A stretch of 21,389 bases of DNA from Candidatus Uhrbacteria bacterium CG_4_9_14_3_um_filter_36_7 (lineage in GTDB: Bacteria > Patescibacteriota > Patescibacteriia > UBA9934 > GWF2-40-263). A program made the translations under genes and the position numbers. Of the stretch, positions 1 to 7,528 are shown piece after piece. The notes under the pieces are model-generated. The model ran no database searches and was not told the DNA's origin. It saw only the letters and a list, made by a program, of their open reading frames with translations. The stretch is from NCBI GenBank assembly GCA_002791255.1, contig PFWS01000028.1, positions 2,715-24,103 on the forward strand, in the 5' to 3' direction. How positions within the stretch are numbered: position 1 is the stretch's first letter; each line of letters opens with the position of its first letter.

Positions 1-208
1 ATAGATCTTCCTTTTTGAGTTGGAAATTATGTTCTGCATTTGCCATAGCTGAATTTAATAATTTTAAAACAGGTTTGGCTGCATGTTTTTTCATAAATCC
101 CAACTGCTCTTGTGCTTTTTGAACATCCATACCCCGAATCAAATCTACAACAAGACGAATCTTGCGCGGAGACATACGAATATTTCTTGCTTTTGCTTTT
201 ATTTCCAT
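1..208 (-). CDS. rplV: Large ribosomal subunit protein L22 (partial, C-terminus beyond the window)
   Basis: The minus strand from an ATG at 208 reads without a stop to the window edge and gives the N-terminal 69 residues of uL22. The start MEIKAKARNIRMSPRKIRLV and the following helix-rich part with LLNSAMANAEHN match the conserved N-terminal domain of the family. L22 binds 23S rRNA and lines the nascent peptide exit tunnel through a beta-hairpin that would lie beyond the window. The ATG lies 16 bases after the rpsS stop codon, as expected in the S10 operon order S19-L22. The protein is incomplete only because the window ends. Confidence 0.93.
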   Translation of the reverse strand, partial: MEIKAKARNIRMSPRKIRLVVDLIRGMDVQKAQEQLGFMKKHAAKPVLKLLNSAMANAEHNFQLKKEDL

Positions 209-224
209 AAAAAAGAGAAAAAAA

Positions 225-518
225 TCACTTACTTGGTTTTTGTCCTTCTATTTCTTTTTGCATTTTTCCACCATGACGAACAAATTTTCTGGTCGGAGAA
301 AATTCTCCTAATCGATGTCCAACCATATTTTCGACGATAAGAACAGGAATGTGATTCTTTCCATTATGAACACCGATTGTAAACCCTACCATTTCTGGAG
401 TAATCGTGGAAGCCCTGGCCCATGTTTTAATAACAACCTTACTTCCAACCGATATTTTCTGGATTTTTTTTAATAATTTTTGGTCCACATAAGGACCTTT
501 CTTTGTGCTACGTGACAT
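225..518 (-). CDS. rpsS: Small ribosomal subunit protein S19
   Basis: This encodes 97 residues of uS19, a 30S head protein that forms a complex with S13 near the A site. The start MSRSTKKGPYVD, the central HNGKNHIPVLI and the late GHRLGEFSPTRKF are the family's conserved segments. Length is close to the usual 90-95. The gene ends in TGA (complement of 225-227), while nearly all neighbours end in TAA. That is useful evidence that TGA is a true stop in this genome. It lies 12 bases downstream of rplB and just before rplV, as in the standard S10 operon. Confidence 0.96.
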   Translation of the reverse strand: MSRSTKKGPYVDQKLLKKIQKISVGSKVVIKTWARASTITPEMVGFTIGVHNGKNHIPVLIVENMVGHRLGEFSPTRKFVRHGGKMQKEIEGQKPSK

Positions 519-530
519 ACAAAATTAAAG

Positions 531-1373
531 TTAAGCCCCTACAAAACGACCCTTCTTACGGCGTTGTAAGATAAATTTATCAGATAATTTACGTCGACGT
601 GTTTTAACCCCCAGTGCTGGTTTACCTTTTGGTGTCTTTGGATGCTTAAGTCCAATAGGATCACGCCCTTCCCCTCCTCCGTGTGGGTGATCAACTGGAT
701 TCATTGCTTTTCCACGAACAGTTGGACGAATACCACGGTGCCGTACACGACCAGCTTTTCCCCATCGAATTAATCGATGGTCTGGATTTGAAACTCGACC
801 AATCGTTGCCATACACTCAGCATCAATAAAACGGACTTCTCCTGATGGTAGACGAACTGTTGCCTTGGATCCTTCTATAGCCATTAGTTGGGCTGATGTC
901 CCAGCTGCTCTTACAATACGGGACCCTTTTCCTTTTTGTAGTTCAATATCATAAATTTCTGTTCCAGAAGGAATATGCTTTAAGAAAAAACGGCTACCAA
1001 TCTTGGGTTCTCCTTTTTTTTGACTTGTTATAACAACCTCTCCAACTTGTAAATTGCATGGAGCAATAATATACGATCGTGTTCCATCTTTATAGATCAA
1101 CAAAGCAAGACGTGCTCCTCTGTTTGGATCGTATTCAATAGCTTCTACTTTTGCAGGGATTTCAAATTTTTGACGGAAAAAATCAACAAGACGAATATAT
1201 CGTTTATGGCCACCTCCACGATGTCGAACGGTAATTTTCCCTTTTGTGCGTCCAGACCACTTCTTTTTTATACGCACAAGCTTACGTTCTGGTCGTTTTG
1301 AATCTCCTTCAAAAACTTCTACACTTGAGATACGTCGTCCGGCGCTTGTTGGTTTGTAAGATTTAATAGGCAT
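531..1373 (-). CDS. rplB: Large ribosomal subunit protein L2
   Basis: This encodes a full-length uL2 of 280 residues, one of the primary 23S rRNA binding proteins near the peptidyl transferase centre. The RNA-binding N-terminal part includes RHRGGGHKRYIR (about residues 50-61). The conserved C-terminal loop MNPVDHPHGGGEGR is present, with His229 at the position known in E. coli L2 to matter for peptidyl transferase activity. The C-terminus is basic, as in the family. The ATG at 1373 lies 5 bases after the rplW stop, so the two are probably translationally coupled. Nothing is unusual in length or motif content. Confidence 0.97.
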   Translation of the reverse strand: MPIKSYKPTSAGRRISSVEVFEGDSKRPERKLVRIKKKWSGRTKGKITVRHRGGGHKRYIRLVDFFRQKFEIPAKVEAIEYDPNRGARLALLIYKDGTRSYIIAPCNLQVGEVVITSQKKGEPKIGSRFFLKHIPSGTEIYDIELQKGKGSRIVRAAGTSAQLMAIEGSKATVRLPSGEVRFIDAECMATIGRVSNPDHRLIRWGKAGRVRHRGIRPTVRGKAMNPVDHPHGGGEGRDPIGLKHPKTPKGKPALGVKTRRRKLSDKFILQRRKKGRFVGA

Positions 1374-1378
1374 AACAT

Positions 1379-1861
1379 TTACGACATTTTGGTTTCAAAA
1401 ACTTCCATTTTTTCTCCTTTAGCAAGCGTAATAATAGCTTTTTTAAAAGATGATTGTACACCTTTAATTCGACGAAAATGGATAATTTTTTTATAGGTAT
1501 TTTCAATACGAATAGTTTCTGGTTTTACTCCATAATTTATTCGAATAGCCTCTTTGATCTGAATTTTATTTGCTTTTGGATGAACCAAAAAAACATATTT
1601 TCCTAGAGAGGCTAAAATGGCTGTTTTTTCCGTCAAATGAGGACGCAGTAAAATTCCTTCACATCGATACTCACTATTTTGTTTTTTTGATTTTTTTTCT
1701 ATTTTTTTCGAAGAAGTTTTTTTTACATCCTCTGGCACTAAATTTTTAACCTGTTGTTTATCTTCCTGTGGTTTTTGTTTTGTTTTTAAATGTAAATCTT
1801 TACGGACTCCTTCCGCTTGTACATTTTCTTTTTCTTTTTTAAATCGATCCAGAAATCCCAT
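1379..1861 (-). CDS. rplW: Large ribosomal subunit protein L23 with long lysine-rich N-terminal extension
   Basis: Residues from about 68 to 160 are an ordinary uL23: the segment ILLRPHLTEKT opens the domain and YVFLVHPKANKIQIKEAI follows. L23 sits at the tunnel exit and is the docking site for trigger factor and SRP. The family is usually 95-100 residues, but this protein has 160. The first ~66 residues are a low-complexity Lys/Glu/Gln tail that starts with a short amphipathic stretch, MGFLDRFKKEK. The ATG at 1861 is 6 bases after the rplD stop. No later in-frame start gives a normal L23, because the next Met lies far inside the fold, so the extension is very probably translated. Confidence 0.92.
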   Translation of the reverse strand: MGFLDRFKKEKENVQAEGVRKDLHLKTKQKPQEDKQQVKNLVPEDVKKTSSKKIEKKSKKQNSEYRCEGILLRPHLTEKTAILASLGKYVFLVHPKANKIQIKEAIRINYGVKPETIRIENTYKKIIHFRRIKGVQSSFKKAIITLAKGEKMEVFETKMS

Positions 1862-1867
1862 AAAAGA

Positions 1868-2503
1868 TTATTTACGTTCTAAAACTTTTGTAAGACTTGT
1901 TAAAGATGGTTTTGAAAAAAGCAAATAATCACAAGCAAGTAAATCAAGATTATTCAAACTCGAAACAGAAATAGGAGTCATTTTTGGGATGTTACGTACC
2001 ATACGAGCAACTTCTTTTTTTTCAGTATCAATAATGACAAGAATTTTCTTTGTTCCAAGACCAATTTTTTTAACAAAATCTGCCATTGATTTAGTTTTAT
2101 ATTCAGAAAAATCAAAATGTTCCATCACGCGGATTTTCTCATGTTGTGCCTTATCAGTTAAAATCATCCGTAAAACTTGTCGGTTCATGACTTTATTGAT
2201 TTTCTTTTCAAAATTACGTTCATTTGTAGGTCCAAATGTTACACCTCCACCTATCCATAATGGTGAACGAATAGAACCGTGTCTAGCGCGACCCGTACCT
2301 TTTTGTTTCCAAGGTTTTTTCCCTCCTCCCCGTACTTCTGCACGCCCTTTTGTGTGAGCTATAGGTTGGCGCGCGTTTGCTTGTTGAGTTACGATAACCT
2401 GATGGATAAGAGCTGGATTGATTTTAACATCAAAAACCGATTTGGAAAGCTCCAATTGTTGAGTAACATCACCATTTTGATTGTAGATATCCACTTGGTT
2501 CAT
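1868..2503 (-). CDS. rplD: Large ribosomal subunit protein L4
   Basis: This encodes 211 residues of uL4, a 23S rRNA-binding protein whose extended loop reaches into the exit tunnel. The loop is clear at about residues 50-80: KGRAEVRGGGKKPWKQKGTG followed by RARHGSIRSPLW and GGVTFGP. In E. coli L4 also represses its own operon; no E. coli-like leader is recognisable here. The gene sits between rplC and rplW in the usual order. An ATG at 2503 gives the expected start. There is a short AT-rich spacer of 27 bases to rplC. Confidence 0.96.
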   Translation of the reverse strand: MNQVDIYNQNGDVTQQLELSKSVFDVKINPALIHQVIVTQQANARQPIAHTKGRAEVRGGGKKPWKQKGTGRARHGSIRSPLWIGGGVTFGPTNERNFEKKINKVMNRQVLRMILTDKAQHEKIRVMEHFDFSEYKTKSMADFVKKIGLGTKKILVIIDTEKKEVARMVRNIPKMTPISVSSLNNLDLLACDYLLFSKPSLTSLTKVLERK

Positions 2504-2530
2504 AACTGTTTAAAAAAACAAAACATTATT

Positions 2531-3097
2531 TTATGATTCAGAACTTCGGATAAAAACAAGACTTCCTCTTGCGCCTGGTATAGCTCCTTTGATGGCTAGC
2601 TGATGCTTATCAGTTTCAATTTGAATAATCTCCAAATTCTTTACGGTAATTTGTTCACCACCCATGCGTCCACCCATACGTTTTCCTTTTGCCACTGGAC
2701 CTTGTCGACGAGAAGCAATAGAGCCTGGCATACGCAATTGATCTTTGTGTCCATGTGTTTTAGGACTTCCAGCAAATCCGTGTCGTTTAACCACTCCTGC
2801 AAATCCATGACCTTTAGAGGTTCCAATAACATCCACTTGATCTCCAATTTCAAATGTTTCAATCGTAATGATTTGTCCCTGCTCAGTAGATGGATCTAGA
2901 TCAACCATACGAAATTCTTTTAAAACTAATGGTTTATCTCCAAATTTAAGTTGAACGGCCTGATAACCATCTTTTTCCTTGGTTTTAATAGCTGTTATCT
3001 GACAAGGTTTTGCATCAACAAGTGTTACAGGAATAACAGATCCATCCTCTTTAAACACTTGACTCATTTCAATTTTTTTTCCAATGAAATATTTCAT
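2531..3097 (-). CDS. rplC: Large ribosomal subunit protein L3
   Basis: This encodes uL3, 188 residues, a little shorter than the usual 200-210. The start MKYFIGKKIEMSQVF, the KGHGFAGVVKRHGFAG segment and the late loop with RMPGSIASRRQGPVAKGKRM are the family hallmarks. L3 initiates 50S assembly and its loop reaches toward the peptidyl transferase centre. The shortening lies in the middle, after residue ~55 (after FGDKP), where many homologues carry extra residues. Unlike the other genes of the cluster it is separated from its upstream neighbour (rpsJ) by about 200 bases containing long inverted repeats, so its expression may be set apart from rpsJ. Confidence 0.95.
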   Translation of the reverse strand: MKYFIGKKIEMSQVFKEDGSVIPVTLVDAKPCQITAIKTKEKDGYQAVQLKFGDKPLVLKEFRMVDLDPSTEQGQIITIETFEIGDQVDVIGTSKGHGFAGVVKRHGFAGSPKTHGHKDQLRMPGSIASRRQGPVAKGKRMGGRMGGEQITVKNLEIIQIETDKHQLAIKGAIPGARGSLVFIRSSES

Positions 3098-3102
3098 AAA
3101 TG

Positions 3103-3155
3103 AAAAGCCAGAAGTTTTTTTAGGAAAATATTTTTCTAAAAAAACTTCTAGCCTT
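3103..3155 (-). repeat. Long near-perfect inverted repeat upstream of rplC (possible attenuator or terminator)
   Basis: Positions 3110-3149 form a palindrome with 20-base arms, one G-T mismatch and almost no loop. The arms contain AGAAGTTTTTTTAG and its complement. After a small internal loop the pairing continues outward through AAAAG and CTTTT. On the transcribed minus strand the hairpin ends about 10 bases before the rplC ATG and is followed by GGCTTTTC. It could terminate or attenuate transcription between rpsJ and rplC, or mask the rplC start. The repeat itself is plain; the function is inference, since the stem is very AT-rich and the downstream T run is short. Confidence 0.6.
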
Positions 3156-3222
3156 TTTATAAAGAAAAAAGAAACTCAATGAAAGGCATTTAATTTTGAA
3201 TTGTAATCTCCTTATAGGACTG

Positions 3223-3290
3223 CAGAGGAAAAGGAAAGGTTATCGCATTTTATTTTCTTTTTTTCAACGAACTTTCTTTCCTTTCCTCTG
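3223..3290 (-). repeat. Purine-rich imperfect inverted repeat just after rpsJ
   Basis: CAGAGGAAAAGGAAAGG (3223-3239) and its near-complement ending in CTTTCCTCTG (to 3290) can pair through about 15 bases with one bulge around a loop of some 30 bases. It begins 9 bases after the rpsJ stop on the transcribed strand. No T run follows, so it is not a standard terminator. It might protect the rpsJ mRNA end or take part in alternative folding with the next repeat. The function is unknown. Confidence 0.45.
3239..3267 (-). promoter_or_regulatory. Candidate promoter for the rplC-rplV genes
   Basis: On the minus strand TTGAAA (3262-3267) and GATAAC (3239-3244) are 17 bases apart. They match the sigma70-type boxes at 4 of 6 positions each. 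The site lies in the rpsJ-rplC gap, inside the loop of the purine-rich inverted repeat. Transcription from here would give a leader of about 135 bases that includes the long palindrome before rplC. The match is modest and the region is AT-rich, so chance is possible. Confidence 0.3.
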
Positions 3291-3299
3291 ATTCCTGAA

Positions 3300-3632
3300 T
3301 TACATTTTAATCTCTACGTCCACTCCTGCCGGTAAATTTAAACTCATCATGGCATCTATAGTACGAGCAGTTGGACTCAAAATATCAATCAGTCGTTTAT
3401 GAATACGCATCTCATACTGTTCTCTGGCATCTTTATACTTAAACGTTGATCGGTTTACTGTATACTTGCGTTTTTCTGTTGGTAGAGGAACTGGTCCGAG
3501 AATTTTTGCTCCTGAACGTTCCGCTGTCTTCATGATCGTCAGTGTTGCTTGATCTATAATTTTATGATCATACGCACGAATTTTAATGCGTATCCTCTGT
3601 TGTTCTTCTGTTTTTTGATTGACCGTATTCAC
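3300..3632 (-). CDS. rpsJ: Small ribosomal subunit protein S10
   Basis: This encodes uS10, 110 residues with a GTG start at 3632. The core RIRIKIRAYDHKIIDQAT opens the fold, and GPVPLPTEKRKYTVNRS and REQYEMRIHKRLIDI follow, all diagnostic. S10 is a 30S head protein and, as NusE, also a transcription antitermination factor. The usual length is about 102, and the extra 8 residues are all before the conserved core. The GTG lies 8 bases after the tuf stop codon, so it is cotranscribed with tuf. A ~200-base gap follows before rplC, which breaks the otherwise tight S10 cluster. Confidence 0.95.
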   Translation of the reverse strand: MNTVNQKTEEQQRIRIKIRAYDHKIIDQATLTIMKTAERSGAKILGPVPLPTEKRKYTVNRSTFKYKDAREQYEMRIHKRLIDILSPTARTIDAMMSLNLPAGVDVEIKM

Positions 3633-3640
3633 AATTTACT

Positions 3641-4834
3641 TTATTTAATGATTTTTGTTACCACTCCAGCTCCAACAGTTTTTCCACCTTCACGAATCGC
3701 AAACCGTTGATTTTCTTCAAGTGCTACTGGTTGAATCAATTTAATGGTGACATTTATCGTATCACCTGGCATAACCATTTCTGTTCCTTCTGGAAGAATA
3801 ACCTCTCCGGTTACATCTGTGGTTCGAATATAAAATTGTGGTTTATATCCTTTAAAAAATGGCTTGTGACGTCCACCTTCTTCTTTGGTTAAAGCATAAA
3901 CTTTTCCTTCAAATTCAGTATGAGGTGTAACACTTCCTGGTTTTACTAAGACCATTCCACGTTCTACTTCTTCTTTTTTAACTCCACGCAAGAGAAGACC
4001 TGCATTATCTCCAGCCATTCCTTGGTCAAGTGTTTTATTAAACATTTCAATTCCTGTAACAACAGTTTTCTTTGATTCCTCATACAAACCAACCATTTCA
4101 ATTTCTTCGTTGATTTTTACTGTTCCGCGTTCAATACGACCGGTTACAACAGTTCCGCGTCCCTCAATTGAAAATACATCTTCAATAGGCATTAAAAATG
4201 GTTTATCAATTTCACGAACTGGTTCAGGAATATATTCATCCAATATTTTGATAAGATCCATGACAGGTTTGGAGGCATCTTCATCCGATGGGTTTTCAAG
4301 AGCCTTTAATGCTGATCCACGAATAATAGGAGTGTCCTTACCTGGAAACTCATACTTATCTAAAAGATCACGAATCTCTTCTTCTACAAGATCAATTAAT
4401 TCAGGGTCATCAACCATATCAACTTTATTTAAAAAGACCACAATCGTTGGCACTCCTACCTGGTGAGCTAAAAGAATGTGCTCACGTGTTTGAGGCATTG
4501 GACCGTCAGCCGCACTTACCACCAAAATAGCTCCATCCATTTGAGCAGCACCTGTAATCATGTTTTTAATATAATCAGCATGCCCTGGACAATCCACGTG
4601 TGCATAATGTCGTTTTTCAGATTCGTATTCACAGTGAGCTGTAGCAATAGTAATTCCACGCTCGCGCGATTCTGGTGCTTTATCTAATTGATCAACCCCT
4701 TTATTTTGAGCGGAAAATCCCTTAGTGTTCAAAACTGCCAAAATAGCAGCCGTGAGAGTTGTCTTTCCATGATCGACGTGACCAATGGTACCAACGTTTA
4801 CATGTGGTTTAGTGCGTGTAAAAACTTCTGCCAT
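3641..4834 (-). CDS. tuf: Elongation factor Tu
   Basis: This encodes EF-Tu, 397 residues, the GTPase that brings aminoacyl-tRNA to the ribosome. Domain 1 shows GHVDHGKT (18-25), DCPGH (81-85) and NKVD (136-139). Domains 2 and 3 follow with GRGTVVTGRIERG and the C-terminal FAIREGGKTVGAGVV. Length is normal. The ATG at 4834 has no Shine-Dalgarno sequence. Upstream stand a strong promoter-like site with an extended -10 box and a short hairpin directly in front of the start. This is the only tuf copy in the window, lying between the unknown 137-aa gene and rpsJ. Confidence 0.98.
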   Translation of the reverse strand: MAEVFTRTKPHVNVGTIGHVDHGKTTLTAAILAVLNTKGFSAQNKGVDQLDKAPESRERGITIATAHCEYESEKRHYAHVDCPGHADYIKNMITGAAQMDGAILVVSAADGPMPQTREHILLAHQVGVPTIVVFLNKVDMVDDPELIDLVEEEIRDLLDKYEFPGKDTPIIRGSALKALENPSDEDASKPVMDLIKILDEYIPEPVREIDKPFLMPIEDVFSIEGRGTVVTGRIERGTVKINEEIEMVGLYEESKKTVVTGIEMFNKTLDQGMAGDNAGLLLRGVKKEEVERGMVLVKPGSVTPHTEFEGKVYALTKEEGGRHKPFFKGYKPQFYIRTTDVTGEVILPEGTEMVMPGDTINVTIKLIQPVALEENQRFAIREGGKTVGAGVVTKIIK

Positions 4835-4843
4835 ATGTTTTAA

Positions 4844-4865
4844 AGCGATCAGTTAAAAGATCGCT
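4844..4865 (-). promoter_or_regulatory. Hairpin in the tuf 5' leader
   Basis: AGCGATC and GATCGCT form a perfect 7-base stem with an 8-base loop, ending 9 bases before the tuf ATG on the transcribed strand. A leader hairpin this close to a start codon could affect ribosome access or mRNA stability. There is no T run of the length needed for a terminator. The function is inferred from position only. Confidence 0.45.
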
Positions 4866-4914
4866 ATTTATGTTTCTTTTAATGTAAGTTAATTTTTATA
4901 AATAAGTCGGCGTT

Positions 4915-4943
4915 ACTATAACAAAACCTTTAAAAAAATGCAA
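4915..4943 (-). promoter_or_regulatory. Promoter of tuf, with extended -10 element
   Basis: On the minus strand TTGCAT (4938-4943) is followed after 17 bases by TATAGT (4915-4920), which is preceded by TGT, making an extended -10 box TGTTATAGT. Transcription would start near 4908 and leave a leader of about 75 bases with the hairpin described separately. The -10 side matches the consensus well and the -35 side is weak. The same 9-base -10 sequence occurs before the RNA candidate at 9848-9856. Confidence 0.65.
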
Positions 4944-4964
4944 CTCTTTATTTGTGAAAAACTT

Positions 4965-5378
4965 CTATTCAAGTGGCTCTAAAAAAAACTGATCTTCATC
5001 TGGGTCTCGATAAGTACTGGATATAACTGGATTTTCTTCATGAGATTTACGAATAACCTGATTATCTTCTTTTTTAATTTGTTTAATTTCTTTATTTTCA
5101 GATAAATTGGTGGGGACGACATCTTCTGCTTGCCATGTTTGTGCAGACGAATCATTAGCACAAACCATGGTATCCCAAACCGTAACATTATTTTTTTCTT
5201 TTTCTGATATTTCCTTCTCAATAGAAACATTTTTCTTCCGATCTTCTTTTATAACCATTTGTTCGTATTCTTTAAAAGGAAGAATAACCACAAGCTCATC
5301 TCCTTCTGGATCCATAACAACCATTCGATCTTGTGTTTTTCGAACAAACTGTAAAAGTTGTTTCCATTGCTCATTCAT
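4965..5378 (-). CDS. Conserved-looking hypothetical protein between fusA and tuf
   Basis: This encodes 137 residues that I cannot assign to a named family. It starts MNEQWKQLLQFVRKTQDRM, and the first 45 residues include the pattern DRMVVMDPEGDELVVILPFKEYEQM. That pattern resembles the beta-alpha segment of PHD/YefM-type antitoxins (a hydrophobic strand, then LxxYE), but there is no toxin gene beside it. The middle is charged and probably unstructured (EKEISEKEKNN, EIKQIKKEDNQ). The end is acidic with aromatic residues (DPDEDQFFLEPLE). It lacks membrane segments and cysteine motifs. Its position, 44 bases after fusA and 130 bases before tuf, suggests cotranscription with translation factor genes. 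A TTGACA hexamer (5412-5417) lies upstream but no matching -10 box is evident. Confidence 0.75.
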   Translation of the reverse strand: MNEQWKQLLQFVRKTQDRMVVMDPEGDELVVILPFKEYEQMVIKEDRKKNVSIEKEISEKEKNNVTVWDTMVCANDSSAQTWQAEDVVPTNLSENKEIKQIKKEDNQVIRKSHEENPVISSTYRDPDEDQFFLEPLE

Positions 5379-5422
5379 AAAACAATTCTATTTTGTGTAT
5401 CTTAAACGTTCTGTCAAGTTTA

Positions 5423-7519
5423 TTAAATCGTTTTTCGTTTACCTATTCGTGCCTCCACCAGTGCATCTGAAACATTTCTTGGAACTTCTGCATAATGATC
5501 AAATTCAATCGGGTTATGACTCGCTCGACCTTGTGTAATCGAACGTAATTGTGTTGCATAACCAAATAATTCAGCTAGTGGAACCAGTGCTTTGACAATT
5601 TTAATTCCAGATCGATCTTTCATATCCTGAATTTGACCTCGACGGGCATTAAGATCTCCCATAACTGTTCCCATAAATTCCTCAGGAGTAAGTACCTCCA
5701 CCCGCATAACTGGTTCAAGCAAAATAAGCCCAGCTTTACGACACCCCTCTTGAAAGGCCATTGATCCAGCAATCTTAAAGGCGGCTTCTGATGAATCCAC
5801 TTCATGGTAACTTCCATCAAAAACTGTTACCCGAACATCAATGAGAGGATACCCAGCCAATACTCCACGCTCAGACGCTTCTTTAGCTCCTTTTTCAATA
5901 GCTGGTATATATTCTTTTGGAATAGAACCACCCTTAATGGCTTCAAAAAATTCAAATCCTTTTCCAGTTTCATTCTTTTCAATACGCAATAAACAATGTC
6001 CATATTGACCACGACCACCTGACTGACGAATGTATTTTGACTCAGCTTCTGCACTTCCTTTAATTGTTTCTTTATAAGCTACTTGCGGTTGACCAACATT
6101 TGCTGCCACTCCAAATTCGCGCTTCATACGATCAACAATAATTTCCAAATGTAATTCACCCATTCCGGAAATAATGGTCTGTAGTGTTTCTTCATCACTT
6201 CGAATATGAAAGGTTGGATCTTCTTCTGCAAGTTTAGCAAGAGCTATACCCATTTTTTCTTGATCTGGTTTTGTTTTAGGTTCAATAGCAACCGAGATAA
6301 CTGGATCTGGAAAAACAATGGCTTCAAAACTAATGGGGTGATCGGGATCACACAGTGTATTACCCGTTACTGTTCCTTTAAGTCCTACAGCTGCTGCAAT
6401 TTCTCCGGTATACACTTCTTCAACTTCTTCACGAGAATTTGCGTGCAATCGTACAATACGTCCAACACGCTCTTTATTACCTGTATTTGCATTAAGAATA
6501 TATGAACCAGCTTTTACAACACCTGAATACACACGAAAGAAGGCTAATTTTCCAACAAATGGATCTGATGCAATTTTAAAGGCAAGAGCAGAAAATGGTT
6601 CATTATCATCTATACGTCTAGCAAGTTCCTCTTCTTCATTTTCTGGATTAAATCCTTTTTGTGGAGGAACATCTAAGGGTGAAGGAAGATAAATATTCAC
6701 AGCATCAAGCAAAAACTGAACCCCTTTATTTTTAAGAGCACTCCCACATAAAACTGGAAATATTTCAAGATTAATAGTTGCTTTACGCAAACCTGCTTGA
6801 AGCTCCTCAAACGAAAGTGTTTCACCTGCAATATATTTCTCCATCAAAGTTTCATCATTTTCCGCAATAGCTTCAACAAGTTTTTTTCTCCATTCTTCTG
6901 CGGAAAATTTTAGTTCATCTGGAACTTCTGTTTCTTCAATCGTTTTTCCAGATTCATCCTTGTAAATAAAAGCCTTCATAGATAAAAGATCGACCAAACC
7001 AGAAAATTGAGCTTCTTTTCCAATAGGAAGCTGAAGTGGATAGGCTTTTTTGCTTAGACGTTCATGAATTGAATCAAGATCCTTAAAAAAATCTGCCCCT
7101 GTACGATCTAATTTATTCACAAAACAAATACGTGGAACTTGATATTTATCTGCCTGTCTCCAGACTGTTTCTGATTGAGGTTCAACACCTGCTACTCCAT
7201 CAAAAACTGTTACACCACCATCTAAAACACGCAGTGAACGCTCGACCTCAACTGTAAAATCCACATGACCTGGAGTATCAATAAGATTGATTCGATGATC
7301 CTTCCAAAAACAGGTGGTTGCTGCAGCTGTAATCGTTATTCCACGCTCACGCTCCTGTTCCATCCAATCCATTGTGGCTTCTCCTTCATGTACCTCGCCT
7401 AATTTATGTTTCTTTCCTGTATAAAACAAGATGCGTTCTGAAACAGTTGTTTTTCCTGCATCAATATGAGCAATAATTCCAATATTACGAATATCTTTCA
7501 ATGGGTATTCTCGAGGCAT
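5423..7519 (-). CDS. fusA: Elongation factor G
   Basis: This encodes EF-G, 698 residues, the translocation GTPase that also helps recycle ribosomes. The G domain has AHIDAGKTT (17-25), the switch I segment RERGITITAAATT, DTPGH (81-85) and NKLD (135-138). Domains II to V follow, with the domain IV segment SGGRGQYGH and the C-terminal RSITQGRASHNPIEFDHYAEVP. Length and order are normal for a bacterial EF-G. It starts with ATG at 7519, 9 bases after rpsG, in the standard str operon order rpsL-rpsG-fusA. This is the canonical type and shows no sign of a degenerate duplicate. Confidence 0.98.
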   Translation of the reverse strand: MPREYPLKDIRNIGIIAHIDAGKTTVSERILFYTGKKHKLGEVHEGEATMDWMEQERERGITITAAATTCFWKDHRINLIDTPGHVDFTVEVERSLRVLDGGVTVFDGVAGVEPQSETVWRQADKYQVPRICFVNKLDRTGADFFKDLDSIHERLSKKAYPLQLPIGKEAQFSGLVDLLSMKAFIYKDESGKTIEETEVPDELKFSAEEWRKKLVEAIAENDETLMEKYIAGETLSFEELQAGLRKATINLEIFPVLCGSALKNKGVQFLLDAVNIYLPSPLDVPPQKGFNPENEEEELARRIDDNEPFSALAFKIASDPFVGKLAFFRVYSGVVKAGSYILNANTGNKERVGRIVRLHANSREEVEEVYTGEIAAAVGLKGTVTGNTLCDPDHPISFEAIVFPDPVISVAIEPKTKPDQEKMGIALAKLAEEDPTFHIRSDEETLQTIISGMGELHLEIIVDRMKREFGVAANVGQPQVAYKETIKGSAEAESKYIRQSGGRGQYGHCLLRIEKNETGKGFEFFEAIKGGSIPKEYIPAIEKGAKEASERGVLAGYPLIDVRVTVFDGSYHEVDSSEAAFKIAGSMAFQEGCRKAGLILLEPVMRVEVLTPEEFMGTVMGDLNARRGQIQDMKDRSGIKIVKALVPLAELFGYATQLRSITQGRASHNPIEFDHYAEVPRNVSDALVEARIGKRKTI

Positions 7520-7528
7520 AAAAATCGT

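Noticed and set aside
4965..5378. PHD/YefM antitoxin of a toxin-antitoxin pair
   Set aside because: Only a short strand-helix pattern is similar and no toxin-like gene is adjacent; both neighbours are translation factors.
5107..5538. Plus-strand open frame of 143 codons opposite the fusA-tuf intergenic gene
   Set aside because: It is antisense to the unknown gene and to the fusA end, with a Ser/Phe-rich composition typical of a shadow frame.
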